Assembly (NCBI RefSeq): GCF_000236685.1
Contig: NC_016633.1
Location: 744,001 to 808,000, forward strand
Source of the DNA: Sphaerochaeta pleomorpha str. Grapes
GTDB lineage: Bacteria; Spirochaetota; Spirochaetia; Sphaerochaetales; Sphaerochaetaceae
DNA length: 64,000 nucleotides
Direction of reading: 5' to 3'
This document shows, in pieces, positions 35,274 to 43,999 of the stretch. The notes below the pieces were generated by a model, which worked only from the letters and a program-made list of their open reading frames with translations, ran no database searches and was not told where the DNA came from. How positions within the stretch are numbered: position 1 is the first letter of the stretch; every line of letters starts with the position of its first letter. A program made the position numbers and the translations under genes.

Positions 35274-35939
35274 TCAGAACTTGATTCTTCGCGATACAGC
35301 AAGTACCGAGACATTCACGCAGTAATATAGCAAAGCTACAATTAGATAAAGGACTATTACCTGACTCGAATATTTGAATTTCCCCATTATAATTGTTGCA
35401 TTCATCATAAGTTCGGAAATGCCAACCACTTGGCAAAACGACGTGTCCTTGAGACAGGTGACAAATTGGCCCATCATTGGAACAAGGATTTTTTTAATCG
35501 CCTGAGGAAGAATTATATGAACCATCGTCTGTGTGAAACCAAACCCTTGGCTTGCAGCGGCCTCCCACTGGCCCTTTGGAATGCTATTGAGTCCTCCTCT
35601 GAGAATTTCCGCTACCATGGCACTGGTGAAGACTGTCATTGCAAGGATTGCAGAAACCACAGGCTTGAAAGCAATTTTCATTCCGAACACATACGAGGGC
35701 AAAATCAAGCGAAAGCTAAGGATGAAGAGCAATAACGGAATGTTCCTCACTGAATCAATATAGATTGCAGCCAGTTTTCCGATGAGTTTTTTACTGGAAA
35801 ATCTGGCAATTCCAAGCAAAGATCCGAAGAAGAAGCTCAAAATAATAGAAACCAAAGCGATCAGAAGGGTCATACCAAGACCCTTGGCAAGGAAAAGCAA
35901 CACTTCCCCAGTTGAAAATGGAGTAAAAAAATCTATCAT
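35274..35939 (-). CDS. amino-acid ABC transporter permease, second subunit
   Basis: A 221-residue permease of the HisM/GlnP type with five predicted membrane segments. The EAA loop is EAAASQGFGFTQTMVHIILPQ near residue 140 on. SVRNIPLLLFILSF is another family mark. GAGG lies five bases before ATG 35939, and the first permease gene ends two bases upstream, so they are translationally linked. The two permeases should form a heterodimer with the binding protein and ATPase of the same operon. Confidence 0.93.
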   Translation of the reverse strand: MIDFFTPFSTGEVLLFLAKGLGMTLLIALVSIILSFFFGSLLGIARFSSKKLIGKLAAIYIDSVRNIPLLLFILSFRLILPSYVFGMKIAFKPVVSAILAMTVFTSAMVAEILRGGLNSIPKGQWEAAASQGFGFTQTMVHIILPQAIKKILVPMMGQFVTCLKDTSFCQVVGISELMMNATIIMGKFKYSSQVIVLYLIVALLYYCVNVSVLAVSRRIKF

Positions 35940-35941
35940 GG

Positions 35942-36595
35942 TTACCTCGCTTTCCTTTCCATTTTCTGGACAGTCTTGCTCAACGGAAGACAGATTGAAA
36001 GATAAAGCAGCCCGGTGACAATGAAGGTTGGACCATAGACTGACGTATCGCTTGACCAAGAGTCCGCCCGGTACATTAATTCACCTCCAGCGATCAAAGC
36101 CATTACAGAGGAGTTCTTGATCAAGTTGACTGCTTGGTTGGCCATAGGTGGCAACGCTATTTTCATGGCCTGCGGCAAAACGACAAGGACCATTGTCTGC
36201 AGATATCCGAATCCTTGGCTCAAGGAAGCTTCGGTCTGTTCATGGGGCACTGCCTTGATGGCTGCCTCGATGATAGCTGCCCCGAAGGCCCCGGTATAGA
36301 GTGACAAACCGATACATCCGACTTCAAAGGGATTGAGTACAAGATTGAAACGGGGAAGCACGTTGTACAGGAAAAAAATCTGGACGACCAAGGGGGTATT
36401 TTGGAAACCACTCATATAGCCTTTCGCAACTTTGCGTAAAGCTTTGTTATGGAAGCAGCGAACAAGCCCAACGGCAAAACTGATTACCAAGGTCAAAGCG
36501 AGGGCAATTAAGGAAACTCCTAATGTTATCCCAAAACCTTGTAGAAAAACAGGAAAATCAGCAAACAACTGTTTCCACATCCATACTTTGAACAT
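35942..36595 (-). CDS. amino-acid ABC transporter permease, first subunit
   Basis: A 217-residue permease, homologous to the one downstream. It has QNTPLVVQIFFLYNVLP (family motif before segment three) and the EAA loop beginning TEASLSQGFGYLQTMVLVVLPQ. It lies between the binding-protein and second-permease genes in an operon ordered ATPase, binding protein, permease, permease. That order and the two-permease make-up match GltIJKL/PEB1-type glutamate-aspartate-glutamine systems. Confidence 0.93.
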   Translation of the reverse strand: MFKVWMWKQLFADFPVFLQGFGITLGVSLIALALTLVISFAVGLVRCFHNKALRKVAKGYMSGFQNTPLVVQIFFLYNVLPRFNLVLNPFEVGCIGLSLYTGAFGAAIIEAAIKAVPHEQTEASLSQGFGYLQTMVLVVLPQAMKIALPPMANQAVNLIKNSSVMALIAGGELMYRADSWSSDTSVYGPTFIVTGLLYLSICLPLSKTVQKMERKAR

Positions 36596-36663
36596 CTACG
36601 CCCCTTTTACCAGACAGATAGCCCCTCCCCGGAATACCGGGGAAGAGCGCAAATCATCGTTTC

Positions 36664-37467
36664 TTATTTCAAGCCCCACTTCACGAGGAGGGAATCCAAT
36701 TCACCACTTTTCGACAGTTCGTCAATCGTTCCGTTTACGGCATCAAGCAATGCAGTATTACCCTTCTTCACGGCCATACCATAATCTTGTTTCGCAAAAC
36801 GCTCGTCCAAAAGCTTACATGAATCCTCGAGATATCCATTGAGGATTGCGAAATCAACACTAAAGGCGTCTACACGTCCACTATCGAGGGCAACCTTGAT
36901 TTCAGGATACGTGGCATATTCACTATACTTGAGTGAAATTCCCGCTTCCTTTGCACCTGCATCCAAACTTTTCTTTGTTGTTGCACTCTGTGCTACCCCG
37001 ATTGTTTTCCCATCAAGGGCTTTGAAAAGTGTAAAAGGGGAATCTTTCTTTACCATAATTGCAACAGCATCCACATAATAAATGGTCGAAAAATCCCAAC
37101 TGTTCTTTCGCTCCTCGGTAACGGTAAACGTTGCAGCTACAAGGTCAAGCTCACCCGTATCGAGCAAGGGACCACGGGTCTTTGCAGTAACAGCAGTGAA
37201 TTCAATAGCATTCTCATCGCCAAATATATGCTTTGCGACAGCCTTTGCAAGGTCGATTTCAAATCCTTCGATTTCCCCTGTGTTGATATTTTTATATCCG
37301 AAAGAAGGGACATCGACCTTACACCCTACACTAAGCTTTCCCTTGGCTTTCAATTTCGCCAATGGGTCATCCGAGTTTTCCTTTGAGCCATTTGCAAACA
37401 GAACAGCAACAGAACAGGCCAAAATCAAAGCCAAACCGGTAATTCTTTTCATTGAGCACTTCTTCAT
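36664..37467 (-). CDS. amino-acid ABC transporter substrate-binding protein (SBP family 3)
   Basis: A 267-residue exported binding protein. The signal peptide ends in VAVLFANGSKE, the same FA-x-G-x-KE pattern as other binding proteins here. Mature motifs are VDVPSFGYKNINTGEIEGF and EIDLAKAVAKHIFGDE, VTEERKNSWDFSTIYY, and the Arg/Asp ligand site in this area; the sequence resembles glutamate/aspartate/glutamine binders (PEB1/GlnH type). ATG 37467 has AGGGGAG eight bases before it; the frame extends eight codons upstream. Confidence 0.92.
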   Translation of the reverse strand: MKKCSMKRITGLALILACSVAVLFANGSKENSDDPLAKLKAKGKLSVGCKVDVPSFGYKNINTGEIEGFEIDLAKAVAKHIFGDENAIEFTAVTAKTRGPLLDTGELDLVAATFTVTEERKNSWDFSTIYYVDAVAIMVKKDSPFTLFKALDGKTIGVAQSATTKKSLDAGAKEAGISLKYSEYATYPEIKVALDSGRVDAFSVDFAILNGYLEDSCKLLDERFAKQDYGMAVKKGNTALLDAVNGTIDELSKSGELDSLLVKWGLK

Positions 37468-37544
37468 ACGTATATCTCCCCTATTTCCCATCTCTGGGCA
37501 GTCTACAAGTCAACCTACATTGACTTAGAAATGCAATTCCATTT

Positions 37545-38294
37545 TCAAGCGCTCTTGAGAATCTTCGACAAGAACTGGCGGGTACGCTCATTCTTTGGAG
37601 AATTGAATACTTGCTGGGGTGTACCATCCTCGGTGATGTGGCCTGCATCGAGGAAAAGTACCCTGTCCGCAATGCTACTTGCAAATCCCATTTCATGGGT
37701 CACAACTACCATAGTTATACCTTCCTGATGAGCCACTTTCTGCATAATATCCAACACCTCGCTAATCATCTCAGGATCGAGGGCACTCGTTGGTTCATCA
37801 AATAGCAACACTTTCGGATTCATACAGAGCGCCCTGGCAATAGCCACCCTCTGCTGTTGCCCACCTGATAACTGTGAGGGATAACTGGTTGCTTTCTCAC
37901 TCAACCCAACCTGGGACAGGTGCATCATTGCTAGTTTTTCTACATCTTTTCGCTTCTCTTTTTTTAAGTTAACCGGGGCAAGACAAAGATTATCCAAGAC
38001 TGTCATATGTGGATAGAGATTAAATTGTTGGAATACCATTCCAATACCTTGGCGAATTTTACAAAGTTCCCTACGACTTTTCCCGGTCAGTTGCTGACCA
38101 TCCACAAAGACAGTACCTTTCTGTGGCGTTTCGAATAAATTAATACATCTCAACAAAGTGCTTTTACCGCCCCCTGAAGGTCCGATGATGACAGTCTTTG
38201 AGCCTTCCGCCAGCGATAGATCGATGTGTTCGAGCACTTGTAAATCCCCAAAGCTCATGCATACATCCGTAAGTCTGATAATTGGCTCTGCCAT
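37545..38294 (-). CDS. amino-acid ABC transporter ATP-binding protein
   Basis: A 249-residue ATPase (GlnQ type), first gene of the leftward operon. Walker [26 protein letters not shown]-loop, signature [12 protein letters not shown], Walker [16 protein letters not shown] and VVTHEMGFA are all intact. GGAGGGAATAGAAT precedes the ATG. Transcription starts upstream of an intrinsic terminator in the leader, so expression probably depends on read-through. Confidence 0.95.
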   Translation of the reverse strand: MAEPIIRLTDVCMSFGDLQVLEHIDLSLAEGSKTVIIGPSGGGKSTLLRCINLFETPQKGTVFVDGQQLTGKSRRELCKIRQGIGMVFQQFNLYPHMTVLDNLCLAPVNLKKEKRKDVEKLAMMHLSQVGLSEKATSYPSQLSGGQQQRVAIARALCMNPKVLLFDEPTSALDPEMISEVLDIMQKVAHQEGITMVVVTHEMGFASSIADRVLFLDAGHITEDGTPQQVFNSPKNERTRQFLSKILKSA

Positions 38295-38308
38295 ATTCTA
38301 TTCCCTCC

Positions 38309-38358
38309 AAAAATAAAAAACGGAGTCGAAGCAACGCATTTTGCGCTACTGACTCCGT
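38309..38358 (-). terminator. intrinsic terminator in the leader of the ATPase gene (attenuator)
   Basis: On the minus strand ACGGAGTC pairs with GACTCCGT, an inner stem AGTAGCGCA / TGCGTTGCT (two G-U pairs) closes a three-base loop, and TTTTTTATTTTT follows, ending next to the ribosome site of the ATPase gene. It starts only about nine bases after the expected transcript start. No gene lies upstream that it could terminate. Confidence 0.8.
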
Positions 38359-38367
38359 TGTCATTAT

Positions 38368-38414
38368 TTGATTCTTATACATAATATTGCAATTTTATGC
38401 AATAGGATTGCATA
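38368..38414 (-). promoter_or_regulatory. promoter of the amino-acid ABC operon with palindromic, ARG-box-like sites
   Basis: TTGCAT (38402-38397) and TATAAG (38379-38374) are 17 bases apart on the minus strand. A perfect inverted repeat TATGCAAT AGG ATTGCATA spans 38396-38414, interleaved with TATTGCA ATTTTA TGCAATA (38385-38404). TGCATAAAATTGCA is one base off the ARG-box core. Confidence 0.6.
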
Positions 38415-38923
38415 ATCCCTAGATTATATTCCCAGTAGAATGTAGTAAAAGAGAATAAATCTCTGTCATATCGGCTCATCTGGTCATCAGGCTGTTACCT
38501 TTTCACACTATCTTTGAAAAATGTAACGATGCTTGGAAACCGAGATGAATACTTACACGTTAACCTGGGATCTGGTGTTACACGCTTGCGAGTAAACCTC
38601 CTACCATCATGTACATCCAATACAGCAGAGAGACAGAAAACAAGAAAATGAGGCATCGCATACCCAGATACCATGACAAGGAAAAAGTGACTGCCTTTTA
38701 ACTTCGGTACGAATATTCATGCAAAGCAATATTTTCTGTATCGCTTTGCTGTCATACAAGAACCAGATGAAAGGGAAACTTAACAGAAACAGCCCTTTAC
38801 AACAGGGGCCAACATTACTGTTATTGTGCATACCATTCATACTTTTTCAGGTTTTTCCTGGAATACGTGCTTTATCTGCCGGGAACCAATTATTTCTTTT
38901 TGAGTTCCTACTCAAAAAATATG
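38415..38923. other. intergenic region without recognised features
   Basis: About 510 bases between the start region of one leftward operon and the end of another. Two short opposing ORFs (38607-38840 and 38719-38934) have no ribosome site and no recognisable sequence, so I treat them as chance. Composition is ordinary. Confidence 0.5.
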
Positions 38924-38952
38924 CTCTCATCTAGAAAACCACCAGATGAGAG
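38924..38952 (-). terminator. terminator of the nucleoside ABC operon
   Basis: CTCTCATCT and AGATGAGAG form a perfect nine-base stem seven bases past the stop at 38959, followed on the minus strand by CATATTTTTTG. Confidence 0.8.
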
Positions 38953-38958
38953 ATAAAA

Positions 38959-39870
38959 TTAGTTTTCCTTGTTATATGGGGTGCCGAGTTTTGCGGGTAC
39001 ATTGAACGATTTTCTACTTACTGTAAGGAATATTGTCAAAATATACGGAAGGGCAATAAACAACTCATTGGGCAAAAAGGTTCCACTGCTCGACTGCATA
39101 TATATTGCCACAGCCTCAGCAAGACCAAATACCAAGGTTCCGACAAATGCTCCGATCGGGTTCCAGTTCCCCAAGAAACAGATTGCAAAGGCAATCCAAC
39201 CACGTCCTCCAATAATGGAAGTAGTAAACATCCCAAGGTACCCTATCGAATAGAATGAGCCTGCAATGCCTCCCATGGCCCCAGAAAACAATACTGCCAA
39301 AAAACGAACCCTATTCACGTTTATACCAGCAACATCAACAGCCTCAGGATTCTCTCCGGCTGACCGTAACGTCAACCCCAAAGAAGTCCTATATAGCACA
39401 AAGAAAGAAAAAGGTACTATCAGGTACATCAGATATGTCAGAATATTCTGGGAGAAAAAGACAGGCCCAAGCACTGGAATCTTCGAGAGTAAGGGGAGTT
39501 TGATAATCTGGAGAGGCTGAACTGTAAGGGGAGTCAGCGGAACACCAAAGATAACCCTCTGCAGGAAAGAACACAGTCCAAGCACAAGAATATTGATAGC
39601 CGTACCGGTTACTATCTGGTGTTGTTTCAGTGTAACGGTAATCCAGCCGTATACGGCCGAGACCAATATCCCAGCTGCCATGGCCGCCAATAGTCCGAGA
39701 AAAAGACTCTTTGTAAGGAAGGCACAGACAAAACCTGCCCAAGCACCCATGAGAAAGATTCCTTCAATTGCCGTCACCATCATGCCTGTTCGTTCCGCGA
39801 ACACCTCAGAGAGGGAACCATACAAAAGAGGTGTACTCATCATCAAAGCTCTGGCTAAAAGATTTATCAT
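38959..39870 (-). CDS. nucleoside ABC transporter permease 2 (NupQ/PnrE-type)
   Basis: A 303-residue membrane protein of the branched-chain-permease superfamily (BPD_transp_2), the type used by BMP-dependent nucleoside importers. About eight hydrophobic segments are present; SGEVFAERTGMMVTAIEGIFLMG-like sequence at the N terminus (NLALEG region in relatives) and RSAGENPEAVDVAGINVNR are typical family blocks. It overlaps the first permease gene by four bases and ends the operon. Confidence 0.9.
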   Translation of the reverse strand: MINLLARALMMSTPLLYGSLSEVFAERTGMMVTAIEGIFLMGAWAGFVCAFLTKSLFLGLLAAMAAGILVSAVYGWITVTLKQHQIVTGTAINILVLGLCSFLQRVIFGVPLTPLTVQPLQIIKLPLLSKIPVLGPVFFSQNILTYLMYLIVPFSFFVLYRTSLGLTLRSAGENPEAVDVAGINVNRVRFLAVLFSGAMGGIAGSFYSIGYLGMFTTSIIGGRGWIAFAICFLGNWNPIGAFVGTLVFGLAEAVAIYMQSSSGTFLPNELFIALPYILTIFLTVSRKSFNVPAKLGTPYNKEN

Positions 39871-40919
39871 TGCTCACCCCCTTTCTGTAGCAAGCGTTTC
39901 TCACGCCGGATCTCCATCTCATTGCGCACAAAGAATGCAATGATTACAAAAACCATCACAAATCCCTGCATCAAGTTAATGATGCTCGAGGGAATGCCGG
40001 ATCTCTGGCCCATTATGGTGCCGCCAACTTCAAGTGCGCCGAAAAGCACAGAGGCAAAAATAATACCTATCGGATTTGCATTTGCCAGGATAGCAATACC
40101 TATACCTACCGAGCCTATATCAGGATTGAACCCCTGCAAGAGCATATGTTGAACCCCGTTCACTTCAGTAAACCCAGCCAGAGCAGCCAAGGCTCCACTG
40201 ATAAAGAAAGCAACAACATACAGCCTGTCGGGCTTTATACCGCTCATTCTGGCAGCTTCCGAATTGAACCCTACTACCCTGATCCTATAACCGAGTTCGG
40301 TTTTGTATAATAAAACCCAAATAGCAATGGCGACCAAAACAGCGAAAACAAAACCTGCATGAAGCCGGGTACCCTTCACAAGGACGGGAAGCCAAACAGC
40401 CTTTGCCAAAGAGTCAGTCTGAGGATATTCACCTTTGGCTTCTTTTAAAACAGTACGGAGCAAATAATTCATAATAGCAAGAGCTACATACGTAGACATC
40501 ATACTTACCAAGAACTCATTTGCTTTTCTTTTGGCTTTTACCAGACCGATCAAGGAACCCCAAAGACCTCCTGCCAAAAATACGGCAAGGGCAACAACGG
40601 GAAGAGCCATTTTGGAAGGAAGGGCCAGAGATAACGCAACTGACACAATTGCACCGATATAGAATTGGCCCTGTGCCCCGATATTGAAAAGGTTCGCTTT
40701 ATAGGTAAACGCGAAGGCAAGTGCCGTGAAAATAAGCGGGGTAGCCTTTACAAAAATGTCCCCGATCGTATAACGGTCCCGAAACATCGAGGTAAATAAA
40801 ACCTGAAAGGCCGAAATAGGATTCTTTCCCAGCAGGAGTATCATAAAGGCGCTTGCTATGAGGCCGAATACAATTGCAAGCAAATTGGTAACGAGCAAAT
40901 CTCGCAGTTTTGCATTCAT
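39867..40919 (-). CDS. nucleoside ABC transporter permease 1 (NupP/PnrD-type)
   Basis: A 350-residue membrane protein, homologous in type to the next permease. KANLFNIGAQGQFYIGAI (the IGAEGQ-type motif) and RVVGFNSEAARMSGI, corresponding to RAxGxNxxAA in relatives, identify it. Eight to ten membrane segments are expected. Start and stop overlap its neighbours by four bases each, so the operon is tightly coupled. Confidence 0.92.
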   Translation of the reverse strand: MNAKLRDLLVTNLLAIVFGLIASAFMILLLGKNPISAFQVLFTSMFRDRYTIGDIFVKATPLIFTALAFAFTYKANLFNIGAQGQFYIGAIVSVALSLALPSKMALPVVALAVFLAGGLWGSLIGLVKAKRKANEFLVSMMSTYVALAIMNYLLRTVLKEAKGEYPQTDSLAKAVWLPVLVKGTRLHAGFVFAVLVAIAIWVLLYKTELGYRIRVVGFNSEAARMSGIKPDRLYVVAFFISGALAALAGFTEVNGVQHMLLQGFNPDIGSVGIGIAILANANPIGIIFASVLFGALEVGGTIMGQRSGIPSSIINLMQGFVMVFVIIAFFVRNEMEIRREKRLLQKGGEQ

Positions 40920-42439
40920 TTTGTACCCTCCCCTATCGAATATCCTGCCATAAGGAATCCAATATCATGCGTCGTCAATTCGTTCCGCTTGTAAATTCCT
41001 TGGATTTTTCCTTTATATAAGACAGCTATCCTATCGGAAAGGGCAAAAATCTCAGATAATTCGGTAGAAATAAGCAAAATACCTTTCCCCTTTGCACGTT
41101 CTTTCATAATTGTCCTATGGACATGATTTATTGCGCCTAGGTCAAGTCCCCTGGTCGGTTGATCATAGATTACAAGTCTGCTCCCATTGTAAACCTCCCT
41201 TGCCACAATAACTTTCTGCTGGTTCCCGCCTGAAAGACTCTTGGCAAGGGCTTCTGGACCTGGAGCTTTTACAGCATACTCCTCTATCATTGCAGCGGTA
41301 TATTGCTGCAATTTCTTTGAATCCAGGAACCCGTGGCGGCGCCATTTTTTATCATAGCTATCTTTGAGCATCATGTTTTCGGCTAAGGTCATATCCATGA
41401 CCATACCGAATCTCTGGCGGTCGGAGGGTACATAGCCAATGCCCAGGTTGATCCTAGAACGGATATCCAAGTGCGTAATTTCCTCATCTCCCAGAAAAAC
41501 GGCACCCGAATTCGGTATCTGGGTACCACATATCGATTCACAGAGCTCTTGCTGTCCATTACCGCTAACGCCGGCAATTCCGAGCACTTCCCCCTCACTC
41601 AACGTGAAGGAAATATCTTGAAGGCTCGCTACCTCGCCTTTTTTCTGCAATGTCAGGTGATCTATTCGAAGGCATACCTTGGAAGTCTCTGTTGGTGCAT
41701 CCAAGGGAACTTCAGGTGCCACAATTTCCTTATCCATCATCAGATAGGACAGTTCCCGCTCATTAGTATCTGATTTTTTCAAATCACCTAACACTTTCCC
41801 TTCCCGCATGACAATGATACGGTCGGCAACCTCCATCACTTCTTTCAATTTATGGGTGATAAAGATGACTGAATTCCCTGCTTTGATGAAAGTCCTGACA
41901 AAAACCATCAGATTTTCTACTTCCTGGGGGGTAAGTACTGCAGTGGGCTCATCCATGATAAGAAGATTGGCCTGTAGGTACAACGCTTTGATTATCTCAA
42001 CTTTTTGTTGTTCGCCTACTGAAATGTCCCTGATAAGAGCTTTTGGATTGATGGCAAACCCGTATTTGGCTGCCAAATCAGCGACCATCTCTTCTTGTTC
42101 TTTCCAGCGTATCTTTCCATGGATACTACCAAGGATGATATTCTCGGTAACTGTATGGGCGGGGACCAAGGAAAAGTGTTGCTGGATCATCGATATGTTC
42201 AGAGCCATGGCATCCTTGGGAGATGCTATATGCTGTTCGATACCCTCTTTCAGGATTTGTCCCTCATCGGCCTTGTAGAGTCCATAGAGGATTTTCATAC
42301 AAGTACTTTTTCCTGCGCCATTCTCTCCCAGCAACGCAAGGACTTCCCCTTTGTTGATAGTGAAGGAAACCTCTTTGTTTGCAATGACCTTGGAGAAATA
42401 CTTGGTTATATCACGTAATTCGAAGAAGGGTGTTTCCAT
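40916..42439 (-). CDS. nucleoside ABC transporter ATP-binding protein with two ABC domains (NupO/PnrC-type)
   Basis: A 507-residue double ATPase. The first domain has Walker A GENGAGKSTCMK and signature ISVGEQQKVEI; the second has the degenerate Walker A GVSGNGQQEL and signature SLSGGNQQKVIVARE, with the Walker B block IYDQPTRGLDLGA, as is normal in this RbsA/MglA-like class. ATG 42439 follows AAGGTAAGG; the TTG eight codons upstream is less likely. It energises the two permeases encoded next. Confidence 0.93.
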   Translation of the reverse strand: METPFFELRDITKYFSKVIANKEVSFTINKGEVLALLGENGAGKSTCMKILYGLYKADEGQILKEGIEQHIASPKDAMALNISMIQQHFSLVPAHTVTENIILGSIHGKIRWKEQEEMVADLAAKYGFAINPKALIRDISVGEQQKVEIIKALYLQANLLIMDEPTAVLTPQEVENLMVFVRTFIKAGNSVIFITHKLKEVMEVADRIIVMREGKVLGDLKKSDTNERELSYLMMDKEIVAPEVPLDAPTETSKVCLRIDHLTLQKKGEVASLQDISFTLSEGEVLGIAGVSGNGQQELCESICGTQIPNSGAVFLGDEEITHLDIRSRINLGIGYVPSDRQRFGMVMDMTLAENMMLKDSYDKKWRRHGFLDSKKLQQYTAAMIEEYAVKAPGPEALAKSLSGGNQQKVIVAREVYNGSRLVIYDQPTRGLDLGAINHVHRTIMKERAKGKGILLISTELSEIFALSDRIAVLYKGKIQGIYKRNELTTHDIGFLMAGYSIGEGTK

Positions 42440-42551
42440 TGCCTTACCTTTTTTCGTTCTCAAAAGAACTTGATCAATACACGATGGATAGAAAGAAGAC
42501 CAAAATCAGGCAGGGGTTTTACGCCCTGCCTGGATTGGTTTTTCTCCGACA

Positions 42552-43577
42552 TTATTTGGATGCAAACATGGAAGCGAAATCGACTTCACCGTTTTTAGCT
42601 TTCTCAATACCGGCAGCGACACGTTTCTGGATATCGGCACTTACATTTTTAGTGTATACAGGGTAGAAGATTCCTTCTGCAATACCTGCCATATGTACTT
42701 TATTACCTTCAAGGGTTCCAGCCATATACTGCTTGATAGCCCATGAATAGAAGGTCTCGAAATCAAATACAATCGAGGCTACTACCGTATCAGGGGCAAT
42801 GGTGGTCTGGTCGCCTGAGAAACCGATGTAGGTAATTCCTTTTTCACGGGAAGCCTGGATTGATCCAAGGCCTACTTGGTTGGCATAAACAAACATGACA
42901 TCAGCGCCATTATCAATCATTGTTTCAGCCATCTGCTTGCCCAAAGCGACATCATCCCAGGAATTGGCATAGGCACGGGTTGCCTTGGCACCTGTGATTC
43001 CGCGGTCCTTTGCAAGCTGTACAGCTACTTTTTCATAGACATCGAGAAGCTTTTCCATTGCATCATTTGGAAAACCTCCAATCGTGGCAAACTGGCCTTT
43101 CTTGGTCACTTCACCTGCAATGAGGGAGGCTATATAACTTGCTTCATATTCTTTTGGAAAAATCGGAGCTACATTTGCTCCCTTTGCCATCATTCCGTTT
43201 ACAACACAGAAAGTTGTATTGGGATAACTTGCAGCTACTTTGTTCGCGGCATCATCGAACTGGGTTCCAGCAGCCATGATCAAGTCATAACCACGTTCGG
43301 CATAGTTACGGAAGGTAGACTCATAATCAGGAGCCTGTACATTCTCGACATATTCCATATTAGTCCCCAAAGTCGTATTACTCTTGACCAGGCCTGCATA
43401 GTTGGTTGCATTCCAACTTTGGTCATTGATAGGTCCAGGAAGAACAAGAACCATCTTGTAATCTGCAGGGCCTTTCACTTTATTGCCCGCACTTGCCTCT
43501 GTCTCTTTCGCTCCACCTGCGAATACACTTGTTGCAACCAATACAGAAATCAGCAGAACACTCAGTACTTTCTTCAT
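42552..43577 (-). CDS. BMP-family nucleoside-binding protein (PnrA-like)
   Basis: A 341-residue exported binding protein of the basic membrane protein (BMP/Med) family. In Treponema the homologue PnrA binds purine nucleosides. Family marks are LVLPGPINDQSWN near residue 40, GYDLIMAAGTQFDDAA and YVYANQVGLGSIQASRE-like sequence. The signal peptide ends VFAGGAKETEA and has no lipobox cysteine, unlike the lipoprotein forms of Borrelia and Treponema. GGAGAAATTC precedes ATG 43577; the frame runs 46 codons further but without sense. It is the first gene of the operon. Confidence 0.92.
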   Translation of the reverse strand: MKKVLSVLLISVLVATSVFAGGAKETEASAGNKVKGPADYKMVLVLPGPINDQSWNATNYAGLVKSNTTLGTNMEYVENVQAPDYESTFRNYAERGYDLIMAAGTQFDDAANKVAASYPNTTFCVVNGMMAKGANVAPIFPKEYEASYIASLIAGEVTKKGQFATIGGFPNDAMEKLLDVYEKVAVQLAKDRGITGAKATRAYANSWDDVALGKQMAETMIDNGADVMFVYANQVGLGSIQASREKGITYIGFSGDQTTIAPDTVVASIVFDFETFYSWAIKQYMAGTLEGNKVHMAGIAEGIFYPVYTKNVSADIQKRVAAGIEKAKNGEVDFASMFASK

Positions 43578-43631
43578 GAATTTCTCCTTATGACCAAGGT
43601 TTATACAAACCACGGTTTTTTGTATGAATAA

Positions 43632-43660
43632 ACAGTACCTTACATGAGTTGACAGGTCAA
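43632..43660 (-). promoter_or_regulatory. promoter of the nucleoside ABC operon
   Basis: TTGACC (43660-43655) and TACTGT (43637-43632) are 17 bases apart on the minus strand. The -35 is part of an inverted repeat TTGAC CT GTCAA (43649-43660). Further upstream TGCGT GTAT ACGCA (43717-43730) is another palindrome that might be an operator. Confidence 0.5.
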
Positions 43661-43999
43661 GAATATACATTATCATGCAAAATTTTAGTGCTTTCTGCAT
43701 TTTTTTTGACATCATTTGCGTGTATACGCATTACAATAATTGTCAATTAAAATTCTCACCAACCAGTATATTTCCTAATTCCTTTTAATTTATATCTTTA
43801 TTTTTTTTCTTAATATTTTTATGATTCATAGTCATCCAAAAAACAAAAACTGTGTTTGTATCTAGTATTTATTTTTTAAAAGTTTTTTTTAAAACATCAC
43901 CTTGGGTACAGTAATACATGTAACGATATGCGATTTGCAATTTTTCCTTGTAAACATTTTTTAACTATGCAAAAACAATGCCTTTTTTTTACCGGAAAG
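43661..43999. other. AT-rich intergenic region
   Basis: About 340 bases between the BMP promoter and the stop of the leftward TauE/SafE gene. It contains T-rich and A-rich runs and the TGCGTGTATACGCA palindrome at 43717-43730, but no gene or RNA I can recognise. Confidence 0.5.

Noticed and set aside
38607-38934. Two overlapping short frames between the amino-acid and nucleoside operons
   Set aside because: No ribosome site, no motif and a terminator falls in one of them.
42876-43631. 251-codon frame opposite to the BMP protein gene
   Set aside because: Antisense shadow; the binding protein has a signal peptide and clear family motifs on the other strand.
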